Assembly: GCA_030428345.1 (NCBI GenBank)
Contig: JAUIBM010000024.1
Location: forward strand, 1 to 13,267
DNA from: Alphaproteobacteria bacterium
GTDB lineage: Bacteria; Pseudomonadota; Alphaproteobacteria; Rhizobiales; Rhizobiaceae
DNA: 13,267 nucleotides
Direction of reading: 5' to 3'
In this document: positions 7,012 to 13,267 of the stretch, in pieces
Layout: each line of letters opens with the position of its first letter
Position numbering within the stretch: the stretch's first letter is position 1
Made by a program: the position numbers and the translations under genes
The notes under the pieces: model-generated
What the model saw: only the letters and a program-made list of their open reading frames with translations
Database searches by the model: none
What the model was told of the DNA's origin: nothing

Positions 7012-8463
7012 CTAGATGGGGTAGCGCTGCTCCCCCATCTGGATGGTGATCCAGCGCAGTTCGGTGAAGGCGTCGATGCCCGCCTTGCCGCCGAACCGGC
7101 CGTAGCCGGAAGCCTTGACGCCGCCGAACGGCATTTGCGGCTCGTCCTGGATCGTGGCGGCGTTGATGTGGCAAATTCCCGATTCGATGCGCTGCGCCAC
7201 CTGGAGCGCACGTCCGACATCGCGCCCGAAGACCGAGGCGGCGAGTCCGTATTCGGTGTCGTTGGCGATGGATACGGCTTCATCGACATCGGCGAACCGG
7301 ATGATCGATGCGATGGGGCCGAAGGATTCCTCGTGATAGATGCGCATCGCCGAATTGACGCCGTCCAGGATGGTGGGATCGACAAAGACACCCTCCCGGC
7401 GGCCGCCGGAAACCAGCCTCGCCCCAGTATTGACCGCGTCATCGATCAGGCCCTTGACGCGCTGGGCGGCCTGTTCTGTGATCATTGCGCCAAGCACGCA
7501 ATCGGGATCGCGCGGATCGCTTGCGCGAATGGCGTCGGCGCGCGCCTTGAACTTGTCCACGAACTGGGTGGCGATCTTCTCGTCGGCGAGGATGCGTTCC
7601 GTCGACATGCATATCTGGCCCTGATGGAAGAATGCGCCGAAAACCGCGGCATCGACCGCGGCGTCAATGTCGGCGTCGTCGAGCACGATCATCGGCGCCT
7701 TGCCGCCCAGTTCCAGCAGGCAGGGCTTGAGATGTCTTGCGCCGGTTTCCGCGATGATCCGCCCGACGCGGGTGGAGCCGGTGAAATTGACGCGCCGTAC
7801 CGCCGGATGGGCGATCAGCGCCTCCACGATGGTTGGCGCCATCTCAGGGCTGGAATGCACGACGTTGAGCGTGCCGGAGGGCATGCCGCAGCGGCTCATG
7901 ACGTCGCCGAGCAGGCTGTGGGTGCGCGGCGACAGTTCCGATCCTTTCAGAACCACTGTATTGCCGCAGGCCAGCGGCATTGCGATCGCGCGGGCGGCGA
8001 GAATGACGGGGGCGTTCCAGGGCGCCATCGAGAATACCACGCCGCAAGCCTGGCGCGTCGCCATGGCGAAGGCGCCGGGCTTGTCGGAGGGGATAGTCTC
8101 CCCGGTCAGTTGGGTCGTCATCGCCGCTGCTTCGCGCAGGATCGATGCCGCAAGCTGACAGTTGAAGATCGCCCACCCGCGCGTGCCGCCGGTCTCGGCA
8201 ATCATCGCTTCGACAAAGGCTTCGGTCTCCGCCAGCAAGAGATCGGCGGCGCGGTTCAGGCAGGCGCGGCGCTGGGTGGGCGGCGTAGCGGACCATACGC
8301 CAAAGGTGCGCGCGGCGATATTGGCGGCGTGGGTGGCGTCCCGGACGCTGGCGGCCGAGGCGCGCGTGGCGGTTTGCCGGGAAACAGGATCCATGCGGTC
8401 AAAGGTCGAGTTGCCGGTCGCTTCGACCGACACGTCGTCAATGAGCAATGCCGCTTGCAGCAC
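7012..8463 (-). CDS. Aldehyde dehydrogenase (ALDH 2), salicylaldehyde/vanillin dehydrogenase-like
   Basis: NAD(P)-dependent aldehyde dehydrogenase, complete at 483 residues. Catalytic residues are Asn150 (APWN), Lys173 (VLKGSE), Glu251 (ELGGK) and Cys285 (QGQICMS); the nucleotide-binding turn is GSTRVGRI (229-236). The C-terminal stretch MPFGGVKASGYGRFGGKAG and the ending ELRWITIQ...YPI are those I know from salicylaldehyde (NahF/DoxF) and vanillin dehydrogenases, so an aromatic aldehyde is the best guess. The start is GTG (8461-8463), chosen because GGGAGGAGG lies just upstream and the N-terminus aligns with the family. It is the first gene of the minus-strand operon, divergent from the AraC regulator, and 33 bp upstream of the binding-protein gene. 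It is a paralogue of the dehydrogenase at the other end of the operon. Confidence 0.95.
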   Translation of the reverse strand: MLQAALLIDDVSVEATGNSTFDRMDPVSRQTATRASAASVRDATHAANIAARTFGVWSATPPTQRRACLNRAADLLLAETEAFVEAMIAETGGTRGWAIFNCQLAASILREAAAMTTQLTGETIPSDKPGAFAMATRQACGVVFSMAPWNAPVILAARAIAMPLACGNTVVLKGSELSPRTHSLLGDVMSRCGMPSGTLNVVHSSPEMAPTIVEALIAHPAVRRVNFTGSTRVGRIIAETGARHLKPCLLELGGKAPMIVLDDADIDAAVDAAVFGAFFHQGQICMSTERILADEKIATQFVDKFKARADAIRASDPRDPDCVLGAMITEQAAQRVKGLIDDAVNTGARLVSGGRREGVFVDPTILDGVNSAMRIYHEESFGPIASIIRFADVDEAVSIANDTEYGLAASVFGRDVGRALQVAQRIESGICHINAATIQDEPQMPFGGVKASGYGRFGGKAGIDAFTELRWITIQMGEQRYPI

Positions 8464-8467
8464 CTGG

Positions 8468-8476
8468 CCTCCTCCC
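8468..8476 (-). promoter_or_regulatory. Ribosome-binding site fixing the GTG start of ALDH 2
   Basis: On the minus strand GGGAGGAGG ends four bases before GTG at 8463. It is close to a full anti-16S complement and leaves little doubt that the non-ATG codon is the start. Confidence 0.8.
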
Positions 8477-8571
8477 GATCGCCATGCCGCTCATCCCCGT
8501 CTCGCCTCTCCCTGAGAGCCGGGGTGAATCCGGGGCGTCGTCAACACCTCCGGAACGTGTGGCAGACATGT

Positions 8572-8596
8572 CCAAGCAAAATCATATGCTGCTTGG
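8572..8596. promoter_or_regulatory. Candidate operator: 7-bp inverted repeat with 11-bp spacer
   Basis: CCAAGCA (8572-8578) and TGCTTGG (8590-8596) are perfect complements, with CATATG near the centre. The site overlaps a -10-like TATGAT on the minus strand. It lies between the two divergent starts, where the adjacent AraC-type regulator would be expected to act. AraC proteins often prefer direct repeats, so another protein could be the reader. Confidence 0.4.
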
Positions 8597-8687
8597 GTTG
8601 CAATGAAATGCGAATATTTTGGTCATTATTGCGAAAAAACGGGTTCGGATGATATGTTTGCTGCTTCTGCCTGTGGCGAAGGGGCAA

Positions 8688-9581
8688 ATGCCTGAATCCA
8701 TTCTGACAAAGGCGCGCCTCTTTGCGCGGGAGATCGGCAGCGGTCTGCACCGAACCGTGTGGCGTCCGTGGAGCACCGGCGGCCAGCCGATGCGCGGCCT
8801 TATCTTCGTCAGCGACGGCAAGGCCGAGATCGTCAACGGCGACGAAGCCCTGAGTTTCGAGGCGCCGGCGGTTTTCTGGCTGAGCAGGTCGTCAGGACGC
8901 AGGGTTGTGCTTGATGCGGGAACCACCGGCTATGTCGCCGAGATAGCAGACGACATGGTTGCGCGCGCGGCGGGCGATTTTTCGGAAACCGCCCGTTTGC
9001 GCTTCGTCATCGACAGCGATCATTGCCTTTCGCTCGAGCCGCGGCACGATGCGGCGCTTACTTCCAGCCTCGCCACGATCGTCGCGGAACTGCAGACGCC
9101 GCAAATCGGCTCGGAGATGATGATCATCGCACAACTGCGCATCATCCTCGTCACGATCATGCGCCTTTCCGGCGTCGAGGATCCGCACAGCGACAAATCG
9201 GGCAGCGGCGCCTATTTCCTTCACCAGTTCCGCAGGCTCGTAGAGATCAACTTCAGGGCGCATTGGCCGATTTCGCGTTACGCGCGGCTGATTGGAATCT
9301 CGCATGATCGGCTGCACGCGATTTGCCGCCGCGAATTGCGCAAGACGCCCAAGGCGCTCGTCGCCGAGCGCCTCGCTCGCGAGGCGGGGCTAAGCCTGGA
9401 GCGCTCGACGCTGACGATCGAGCAATTGTCCCACTCTCTCGGTTTTCGCGACCCGGCGCATTTCAGCCATTTCTTCAAGCGCATGACCGGGGTGACGCCG
9501 GGGGCGTTCCGGAAAATGATGGCGCGGGCGGCATCAGATGGCGCGGCTGCCTCGCCTGCCAATTTCGGCGATTGGCCGTGA
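8688..9581 (+). CDS. AraC-family transcriptional regulator
   Basis: This is a DNA-binding regulator, 297 residues from the chosen start. Residues 1 to about 115 look like a cupin-type ligand-sensing half. The C-terminal third is an AraC double helix-turn-helix: first HTH WPISRYARLIGISHDRL (about 194-210) and second HTH LTIEQLSHSLGFRDPAHFSHFFKR (242-265), followed by the family signature MTGVTPGAFRK. The ATG at 8688 is preferred because it has AAGG/GGGG purines just upstream and gives the usual AraC length. Frames starting at 8619 or 8649 would add a hydrophobic stretch without a ribosome-binding site. It is divergent from the dehydrogenase/transporter operon and probably controls it in response to the imported compound or its aldehyde (inference). 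Its stop abuts the stop of the convergent GTPase gene. Confidence 0.92.
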   Translation: MPESILTKARLFAREIGSGLHRTVWRPWSTGGQPMRGLIFVSDGKAEIVNGDEALSFEAPAVFWLSRSSGRRVVLDAGTTGYVAEIADDMVARAAGDFSETARLRFVIDSDHCLSLEPRHDAALTSSLATIVAELQTPQIGSEMMIIAQLRIILVTIMRLSGVEDPHSDKSGSGAYFLHQFRRLVEINFRAHWPISRYARLIGISHDRLHAICRRELRKTPKALVAERLAREAGLSLERSTLTIEQLSHSLGFRDPAHFSHFFKRMTGVTPGAFRKMMARAASDGAAASPANFGDWP

Positions 9582-9584
9582 TCA
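9579..9584. other. Abutting convergent stop codons (TGATCA)
   Basis: The plus-strand AraC-type gene ends with TGA at 9579-9581, and the minus-strand GTPase gene ends with TGA at 9582-9584. Together they make the palindrome TGATCA. No spacer exists for a dedicated terminator between the two converging operons. Confidence 0.9.
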
Positions 9585-10502
9585 GGCGAGCCGGCAGCGA
9601 TTGAGGTCGAGGGTGATCGCGGCGAGATCGTCACCGCCACCGGCAAGGATCAGCACCATGCCTGGTTCGGCGGTCGCGGGGGCCTTGGAAATCTCGCAGC
9701 GTGGGCCGACCGACTGCACCAGGACCAAATCGCCCGTTCCGCCATCGGTGACGAACCCCTTGGCGCGGTGGAGGGAAGGGAACCGCCCGGTCAGCGTCTC
9801 GCGAAGTCTTTCGGTGTCGACGGGCCGGTCCGCACGCCAGAGCGAGGTCGTGAAGTCCGCATGGCTGTGACGATGAGATGCAGGTTCTCCGCCGCAATCC
9901 TGATCGCGGCGCGGAAAGCCAAGCAGGATCTCGCCCGGCACCGCGCCTTGCGCCGCGTGCACGATGCGCAGCAAGGGATCGGAGCTTCGGAGCCAGGCCT
10001 CGGCCTGCGCTGCCCTGTCGGAGCCTATCAGGTCCCCCTTGGTCAGCGCGACGAGATCGGCGCTGCGCAACTGGCTGCGGACCAGCGCGCCGACATATTT
10101 GTCTTTCGCCCGCTCGCACACGGTCTCGGCGTCGGCCGCAACGATGACGGCGTCGAGTTCGAAGCCGGGCCAGTTGCCCACGATCATGGCGATGCGGGCC
10201 GGTTCGGCGACGCCGCTGGCTTCGAGCAACAGGCGCTCGGGAGGTTCCGGCCAGGCCGAGATCGCGCCGAGCGCTTCTCCCAGATCGTTTCCGATCGAAC
10301 AGCATATGCAGCCATTCGACAATTCGACGATGCGCTCGCCTTGTCCGCGCACCAGGCTGGCGTCGATGTTGACCGGTCCGAAATCATTGACGAGGACGGC
10401 CAGCCGAACGCCATGCGGCTGCGACAGCACATGATTGACGATCGTGGTCTTGCCCGCGCCCAGATAGCCGGAGAGCACGGTTGCGCGGATGCGCGCGTTC
10501 AT
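9582..10502 (-). CDS. COG0523 (CobW/ZNG-type) G3E GTPase, putative metallochaperone
   Basis: This is a cytoplasmic P-loop GTPase of the G3E family, whose members insert metals (Zn, Co, Fe) into target enzymes. From the ATG at 10502 it has 306 residues, within the family range. It shows Walker A GYLGAGKTT (12-20), the defining metal-binding motif CICC (Cys65, 67, 68), the Walker-B-side EASG with Glu94, a TKGD base-recognition motif (154-157) in place of NKxD, and a short His cluster HRHSH (210-214). A CobW C-terminal domain follows from about residue 216 (LWRADRPVDTERL...). The start codon overlaps the amidohydrolase stop as ATGA, so the two are translationally coupled. This points to the amidohydrolase as the metal client. 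An open frame running upstream to 10724 lies inside the amidohydrolase gene and was not used. Metal and client identities are inferred. Confidence 0.93.
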   Translation of the reverse strand: MNARIRATVLSGYLGAGKTTIVNHVLSQPHGVRLAVLVNDFGPVNIDASLVRGQGERIVELSNGCICCSIGNDLGEALGAISAWPEPPERLLLEASGVAEPARIAMIVGNWPGFELDAVIVAADAETVCERAKDKYVGALVRSQLRSADLVALTKGDLIGSDRAAQAEAWLRSSDPLLRIVHAAQGAVPGEILLGFPRRDQDCGGEPASHRHSHADFTTSLWRADRPVDTERLRETLTGRFPSLHRAKGFVTDGGTGDLVLVQSVGPRCEISKAPATAEPGMVLILAGGGDDLAAITLDLNRCRLA

Positions 10503-12148
10503 CTGGCGATCGGGAAGGGCCGACCCTCGAACACCGTTCCCCAAATCGGAATGTTGCGCAGTTCTTGCGGATCGACCTCGAACGGGTCCTGCTCCAGCAC
10601 GGTGAAATCGGCCTTCTTGCCGGCGCGGATCGAGCCCACCTCGTCCTCCATGCCGAGAACATAGGCGGCGTCGATGGTGATGGCGCGCATTGCCGCATCT
10701 ACCGACACCCGTTCCTGCGGGCACATCACGGCCCCGGATTCGGCGATCCGGTTGACCGCGACCCAGGCCGAGTTCAGCGGCATTGCCGGCGCCATGGTGA
10801 AATCGGAGTGGAGTGCAAAGGGAATGCCGGCGCGTTCCAGCGAACCGAGCCGGGCCATCTGGCTGGCGCGCTCATGGCCGATCGATTCCTTCCAATAGGC
10901 CTCGCCCAGTTCGTGGACGTAATAGACATTTGCCGAAACGATGGCGCCCAGATCCTTGATCCGGCGCACCTGTTCGGGGTTCGATACGCCGAAATGCTCG
11001 ATCGTGAAGCGGTGGTTGAAGCGCGGCTTTTCATCCTGCAGCTTCTGTAGCACGTCCAGCGCCAGTTCCACCCCCATGTCGCCCGTGCAGTGGACGTGGA
11101 TCTGCTTCCCCGCGAGCCAGAAGGCGCGGGCATAGGACTCGAAGGCTTCCGGCGCCATCAGCCATTCGCCGTGATGACCGTCGATGAAACCGGGTTCGCG
11201 CATCTGCATGAGTTCGGCGAAGAAACCGCCATCGGTGAAGAGCTTCACATTGTTGCCGAAGAACAGCTTCTGCGTGCCGCGACCGGCGAATTCGCCCACG
11301 CGCGCAACATCGTCTTCGGCGCTGCCCTCGAAATTGCCGCGCTGCAGGGCGCGCGGCACGATCTTCATGCGAAAGGGGGTGTCCGCGGTATCGAGCGTGC
11401 TGCTGAGGACATGCCATTCCAGCGCGTCGTTCATCAGAGGGTAGGCGAGTTCTCCGATGGTGGTGTGCCCGCCCATGTGAACGGTCTGCCGGACCATTTC
11501 CAGACCCTTCATGTAGCGCTCCGGCGCCAGCAGCACCCTGTTCATACCCTGCGTGGCGATGGCCAGGCCCGTCTCGAAAAAGCGGCCCGCCTCCAGATCG
11601 ATCTGCGGATGGCGACTGAGGTCCTCCCGCGAAACGCCAAGCCAGTCGATCGCCGCGTCATTGGCGATGATTTCGTGAAACGAGCGTTGCCAGACGAAGA
11701 CAGGCTTGGTCGCCGATATCCGGTTGAGCGCCTCGCGATTCACATTGCCGTGCCAGATGCGGTGGAAGCCCCAGGTGACGACGATTTCTTCCTCCGCGCC
11801 TTCGCCGGCCAAGATTTCGGCCAGGCGCGCAAGCCAGGCCTCATGCGTCGTCACCGGCGCGCAGATGCGTCCCGGCAGAACCCATTCCATCGCCGTGATG
11901 AAGTGGCAGGGCAGCAGTATGGCGCCCAGCGTCGGGTGCAGATGGGGATCGATGAAGCCGGGCATCAGGATATGGCTGTCGAACCGGTTGTCGATCCGGC
12001 AAGGGTGGCGCTCGAGCCAGGGCTTCAGCGTCTCCAGCGTGCCGACCTCGACGATGCGTCCGTCACGCACCGCGACGGCGGTCGCCTGCGGCATGGAGGG
12101 GTTCATCGTGACGATCTTGCGGGCGGTGAATACGGTGATTTCGGACAT
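10499..12148 (-). CDS. YtcJ-like metal-dependent amidohydrolase
   Basis: This is a cytoplasmic hydrolase of the amidohydrolase superfamily (Amidohydro_3/YtcJ branch, which includes N-substituted formamide deformylase and related exoenzymes). It is 549 residues long, normal for the branch. Metal and active-site residues appear in order: HLH after MPGFIDP (His69, His71), Lys302 in VKLFTDGG as possible bridging Lys, HVHCTGD (His351/353), IEHFG (His385) and ALHSDFTMAP (Asp449). The C-terminal strand reads GSIRAGKKADFTVLEQDP, as in all this family. There is no signal peptide. The substrate is not readable; C-N bond hydrolysis of an amide or formamide is likely. It lies 25 bp after the XRE-cupin regulator and overlaps the COG0523 GTPase by 4 bp, so regulator, enzyme and chaperone form one operon. 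Confidence 0.94.
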   Translation of the reverse strand: MSEITVFTARKIVTMNPSMPQATAVAVRDGRIVEVGTLETLKPWLERHPCRIDNRFDSHILMPGFIDPHLHPTLGAILLPCHFITAMEWVLPGRICAPVTTHEAWLARLAEILAGEGAEEEIVVTWGFHRIWHGNVNREALNRISATKPVFVWQRSFHEIIANDAAIDWLGVSREDLSRHPQIDLEAGRFFETGLAIATQGMNRVLLAPERYMKGLEMVRQTVHMGGHTTIGELAYPLMNDALEWHVLSSTLDTADTPFRMKIVPRALQRGNFEGSAEDDVARVGEFAGRGTQKLFFGNNVKLFTDGGFFAELMQMREPGFIDGHHGEWLMAPEAFESYARAFWLAGKQIHVHCTGDMGVELALDVLQKLQDEKPRFNHRFTIEHFGVSNPEQVRRIKDLGAIVSANVYYVHELGEAYWKESIGHERASQMARLGSLERAGIPFALHSDFTMAPAMPLNSAWVAVNRIAESGAVMCPQERVSVDAAMRAITIDAAYVLGMEDEVGSIRAGKKADFTVLEQDPFEVDPQELRNIPIWGTVFEGRPFPIAR

Positions 12149-12173
12149 TGAAGGGTTCTCCGCCGCTCGCTTG

Positions 12174-12791
12174 TCAGTAATTGGTGGCGCCGAAAGACCA
12201 GACGATCACGGTGTCGGCTTCGCCCGGATTGCGGCACCAGTGGCGGCCATTGCCGGGCATCTGGAAGCTGTCGCCGGCCTCCAGCAGGATAATCTGGTCG
12301 TCGATCCTCAGTTCCAGCTGTCCCGAAACGATGAAGCCACCCTCGTCGCCCTTGCGCAGGCGGCCTTCCTCGCCGGTCCCGGCGCCGGGAGCGAAGGTGG
12401 TGAGCACCATTTCGAGCTCGCCCGTCAGGTGCGGCGAGAGCAATTCCTCGCGAACGCCGGACTGGCTGAGATTGATCTGACGCCGGCTGTCCTTGCGGAC
12501 GATGTACTCGGTTTCGGGAAGGTCTTCGGAGGAGGGCGCGGAAAAGAACCAGCTGATCGAAACGTCGAGCGTGCGGGCAATCTTGTCCAGCGTGTCGAGC
12601 GTGATCGGGCAGACCCCGCGCTCCAGTTCGCTCAAATGCCCCACCGAGCGCCCGATCGCCGTCGCCAGGTCGGTCAGGGTCAGCCCGCGGGACCTGCGCA
12701 GTTCGCGCACCTGCCTTCCGACCGGCTCGCTCGGATTTGATGCGGTCCGGGCGCTGTGGGTGATCTTTCTGCTTGCGGTTCTCGCCGCCAT
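12174..12791 (-). CDS. XRE-cupin transcriptional regulator (PuuR-like architecture)
   Basis: This is a DNA-binding regulator of 205 residues. An N-terminal XRE/HTH_3 domain (about 24-82; VRELRRSRGLTLTDLATAIG, then VGHLSELERG) is followed by a C-terminal cupin sensor (about 125-203; GDEGGFIVSGQLEL, LLEAGDSFQMPGNGRHWCRN). This layout is common in repressors of small-molecule catabolism such as PuuR. The ATG at 12791 has GGGAG seven bases upstream and suits the family. An upstream ATG at 12845 has no ribosome-binding site and would place the start inside the promoter dyad. It is the first gene of the operon with the amidohydrolase and GTPase, and divergent from a transporter binding-protein gene. 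It probably controls both through the paired dyads in the spacer. Confidence 0.92.
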   Translation of the reverse strand: MAARTASRKITHSARTASNPSEPVGRQVRELRRSRGLTLTDLATAIGRSVGHLSELERGVCPITLDTLDKIARTLDVSISWFFSAPSSEDLPETEYIVRKDSRRQINLSQSGVREELLSPHLTGELEMVLTTFAPGAGTGEEGRLRKGDEGGFIVSGQLELRIDDQIILLEAGDSFQMPGNGRHWCRNPGEADTVIVWSFGATNY

Positions 12792-12820
12792 TTCCGGGCT
12801 CCCGACAAGATTCTGTTGTC

Positions 12821-12844
12821 TGAAAAATCTCTTGCATTTTTTCA
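12821..12844. promoter_or_regulatory. Operator candidate, dyad 1 (XRE-side)
   Basis: This 24-bp dyad has perfect arms TGAAAAA (12821-12827) and TTTTTCA (12838-12844). It ends about 30 bp before the regulator start, where a repressor would block that promoter. It matches dyad 2 in length, outer bases and several inner positions. Confidence 0.5.
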
Positions 12845-12860
12845 TTTGCGTGACAACCTG

Positions 12861-12884
12861 TGAAAATTCGTCGCGAAAATTTCA
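12861..12884. promoter_or_regulatory. Operator candidate, dyad 2 (binding-protein side)
   Basis: This 24-bp imperfect dyad has arms TGAAAATT (12861-12868) and AAATTTCA (12877-12884), with one mismatch in the arms. It ends 35 bp before the binding-protein ATG. Its centre is 40 bp from that of dyad 1, close to four helical turns, so two bound regulator dimers would lie on the same DNA face. Confidence 0.5.
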
Positions 12885-12919
12885 CCAAAAGACCCTCGCG
12901 ACCAAAAAGGGGAGCATTC

Positions 12920-13267
12920 ATGTTCGACAGACTTGCAAGGGCGTTCAGCGCCGCCGTCCCGATCGCCCTTTCCGCCGTCATGCTTGCGGCGCCAATGGCT
13001 CACGCAGAACCCAAGGAAGGCGGCACACTGACCGCCTTCACCTCCGGATATCGCACGCTGAACCCCGCGGTTCAGTCCGGCGCGGCGACGGGCGCACCCG
13101 GTTCGCAGATTTTCGCGGGGCTGATCACCGTGGGCCCCGATTATGCGATCGAGCCCTATCTGGCGAAGAGCTGGCAGGTGGCTGACGACAAATTGACCGT
13201 CACGTTCGACCTCGTCGAGGGTGCGAAGTTCCACGATGGCGAGCCGATCACCAGCGAGGACGTCAAG
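12920..13267 (+). CDS. Peptide/nickel-family (SBP_bac_5) periplasmic binding protein, 3' end cut
   Basis: This is an extracytoplasmic solute-binding protein for an Opp/Dpp/Nik-type ABC importer. Only the first 116 residues of a family usually about 500 long are in the window. The signal peptide has a hydrophobic core at 11-24 and a cleavage site after AHA (residue 29), leaving EPKEGGTLT. The family's opening pattern follows: TLNPAVQ, QIFAGLITVGPD, IEPYLAKSWQV, LTVTFDLVEGAKFHDGEPITSEDV. The ATG has AAAGGGGAG five bases upstream. It is divergent from the XRE-cupin operon, so its cargo is probably the amidohydrolase substrate or its precursor. Because the family includes NikA-type proteins, metal-chelate uptake serving the neighbouring metallochaperone is a less likely alternative. 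The permease and ATPase genes should lie beyond the right edge. Confidence 0.92.
   Translation, partial: MFDRLARAFSAAVPIALSAVMLAAPMAHAEPKEGGTLTAFTSGYRTLNPAVQSGAATGAPGSQIFAGLITVGPDYAIEPYLAKSWQVADDKLTVTFDLVEGAKFHDGEPITSEDVK

Larger units (their letters stand above)
8464..8687. promoter_or_regulatory. Divergent promoter region, dehydrogenase/transporter operon and araC-type gene
   Basis: This 224-bp gap between two divergent genes includes a stretch (about 8573-8670) clearly richer in A+T than the flanking genes. It should hold the promoters for the minus-strand operon and the plus-strand regulator. On the minus strand TATGAT (8581-8586) would serve as a -10 box, but no good -35 lies at the right distance. 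A strong ribosome-binding site for the GTG start is at 8468-8476. I see no gene inside it. Confidence 0.6.
12792..12919. promoter_or_regulatory. AT-rich divergent promoter region
   Basis: This 128-bp spacer separates the XRE-cupin operon (minus) from the binding-protein gene (plus). It is distinctly A/T-rich against the surrounding GC-rich genes. It contains two 24-bp dyads and three GACAA/TTGTC half-sites (12804-12808, 12816-12820, 12852-12856). TTGTCA on the minus strand (12851-12856) could be a -35 for the regulator operon, but its -10 would be poor. Confidence 0.6.

Noticed and set aside
8506..8518. CTCTC-CCT-GAGAG mini-hairpin in the divergent region
   Set aside because: A five-base stem is expected by chance in a region of this size and composition.
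5845..8652. A plus-strand open frame of 935 codons opposite the binding-protein and dehydrogenase genes
   Set aside because: It is the antisense shadow of two well-supported genes in GC-rich DNA. Its product is rich in Asp/Arg/Gly without any recognisable domain, and the minus-strand genes have full catalytic and signal motifs.
10503..10724. Upstream in-frame start for the COG0523 GTPase
   Set aside because: The extension overlaps the amidohydrolase C-terminus and is Arg/Gly-rich. The ATG at 10502 places Walker A at residue 12, as usual, and gives an ATGA junction.
12792..12845. Longer start for the XRE-cupin regulator
   Set aside because: No ribosome-binding site precedes it and it would place the start inside the promoter dyad; the ATG at 12791 has GGGAG at good spacing.
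1..13267. CRISPR arrays, tRNA or rRNA genes, transposases, toxin-antitoxin or phage-defence genes
   Set aside because: Read on both strands, no regularly spaced repeats, cloverleaf-like sequence, transposase motifs or defence domains were found.

Overview
The window is GC-rich, densely packed bacterial DNA, most likely from an alphaproteobacterium of the order Hyphomicrobiales (Mesorhizobium/Aminobacter-like). This placement rests on codon and GC character, the gene families present, and a palindromic intergenic element whose edge (TAGAGCAATTCCAGGA on the minus strand) resembles dispersed repeats I remember from that order. No search was run. I see no rRNA, tRNA, CRISPR array or insertion sequence. 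The longest gene-free stretches are about 130 to 220 bp, and all are described in the feature list.

Region 1 (1-8463, minus strand) reads as one operon starting near 8500: aldehyde dehydrogenase 2, a periplasmic type-I binding protein, then livH, livM, livG and livF of a branched-chain-amino-acid/amide (HAAT) type ABC importer, and finally aldehyde dehydrogenase 1, which runs off the left edge. The livH-livM-livG-livF genes overlap each other by 4 to 8 bp. Both dehydrogenases resemble the benzaldehyde/vanillin/salicylaldehyde group, so the unit probably imports an aromatic or related carboxylate, amide or aldehyde-linked compound and oxidises an aldehyde intermediate. The most unusual gene is livF. 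Its ATPase domain is complete by about residue 240, but the frame stays open for a further 355 codons. These encode an alanine-rich helical tail with internal repeats and a lysine-rich heptad coiled coil at the end.

Region 2 (8464-9581) is a divergent promoter region and a plus-strand AraC-family regulator, the likely controller of region 1. A perfect 7-bp inverted repeat in the spacer is a candidate operator.

Region 3 (9582-12791, minus strand) is a second operon: an XRE-cupin regulator, a YtcJ-like amidohydrolase and a COG0523 (CobW/ZNG-type) GTPase metallochaperone. The last two overlap by 4 bp (ATGA). The GTPase meets the AraC gene tail to tail with no intervening base; their stop codons together form TGATCA.

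Region 4 (12792-13267) is a 128-bp AT-rich divergent promoter carrying two equal-length 24-bp dyads 40 bp apart, followed by the start of a peptide/nickel-family ABC binding protein that continues past the right edge. Regions 3 and 4 together suggest a catabolic module: import of a peptide- or amide-like compound, hydrolysis by a metalloenzyme, and a dedicated metal-loading GTPase, controlled by the XRE-cupin repressor.
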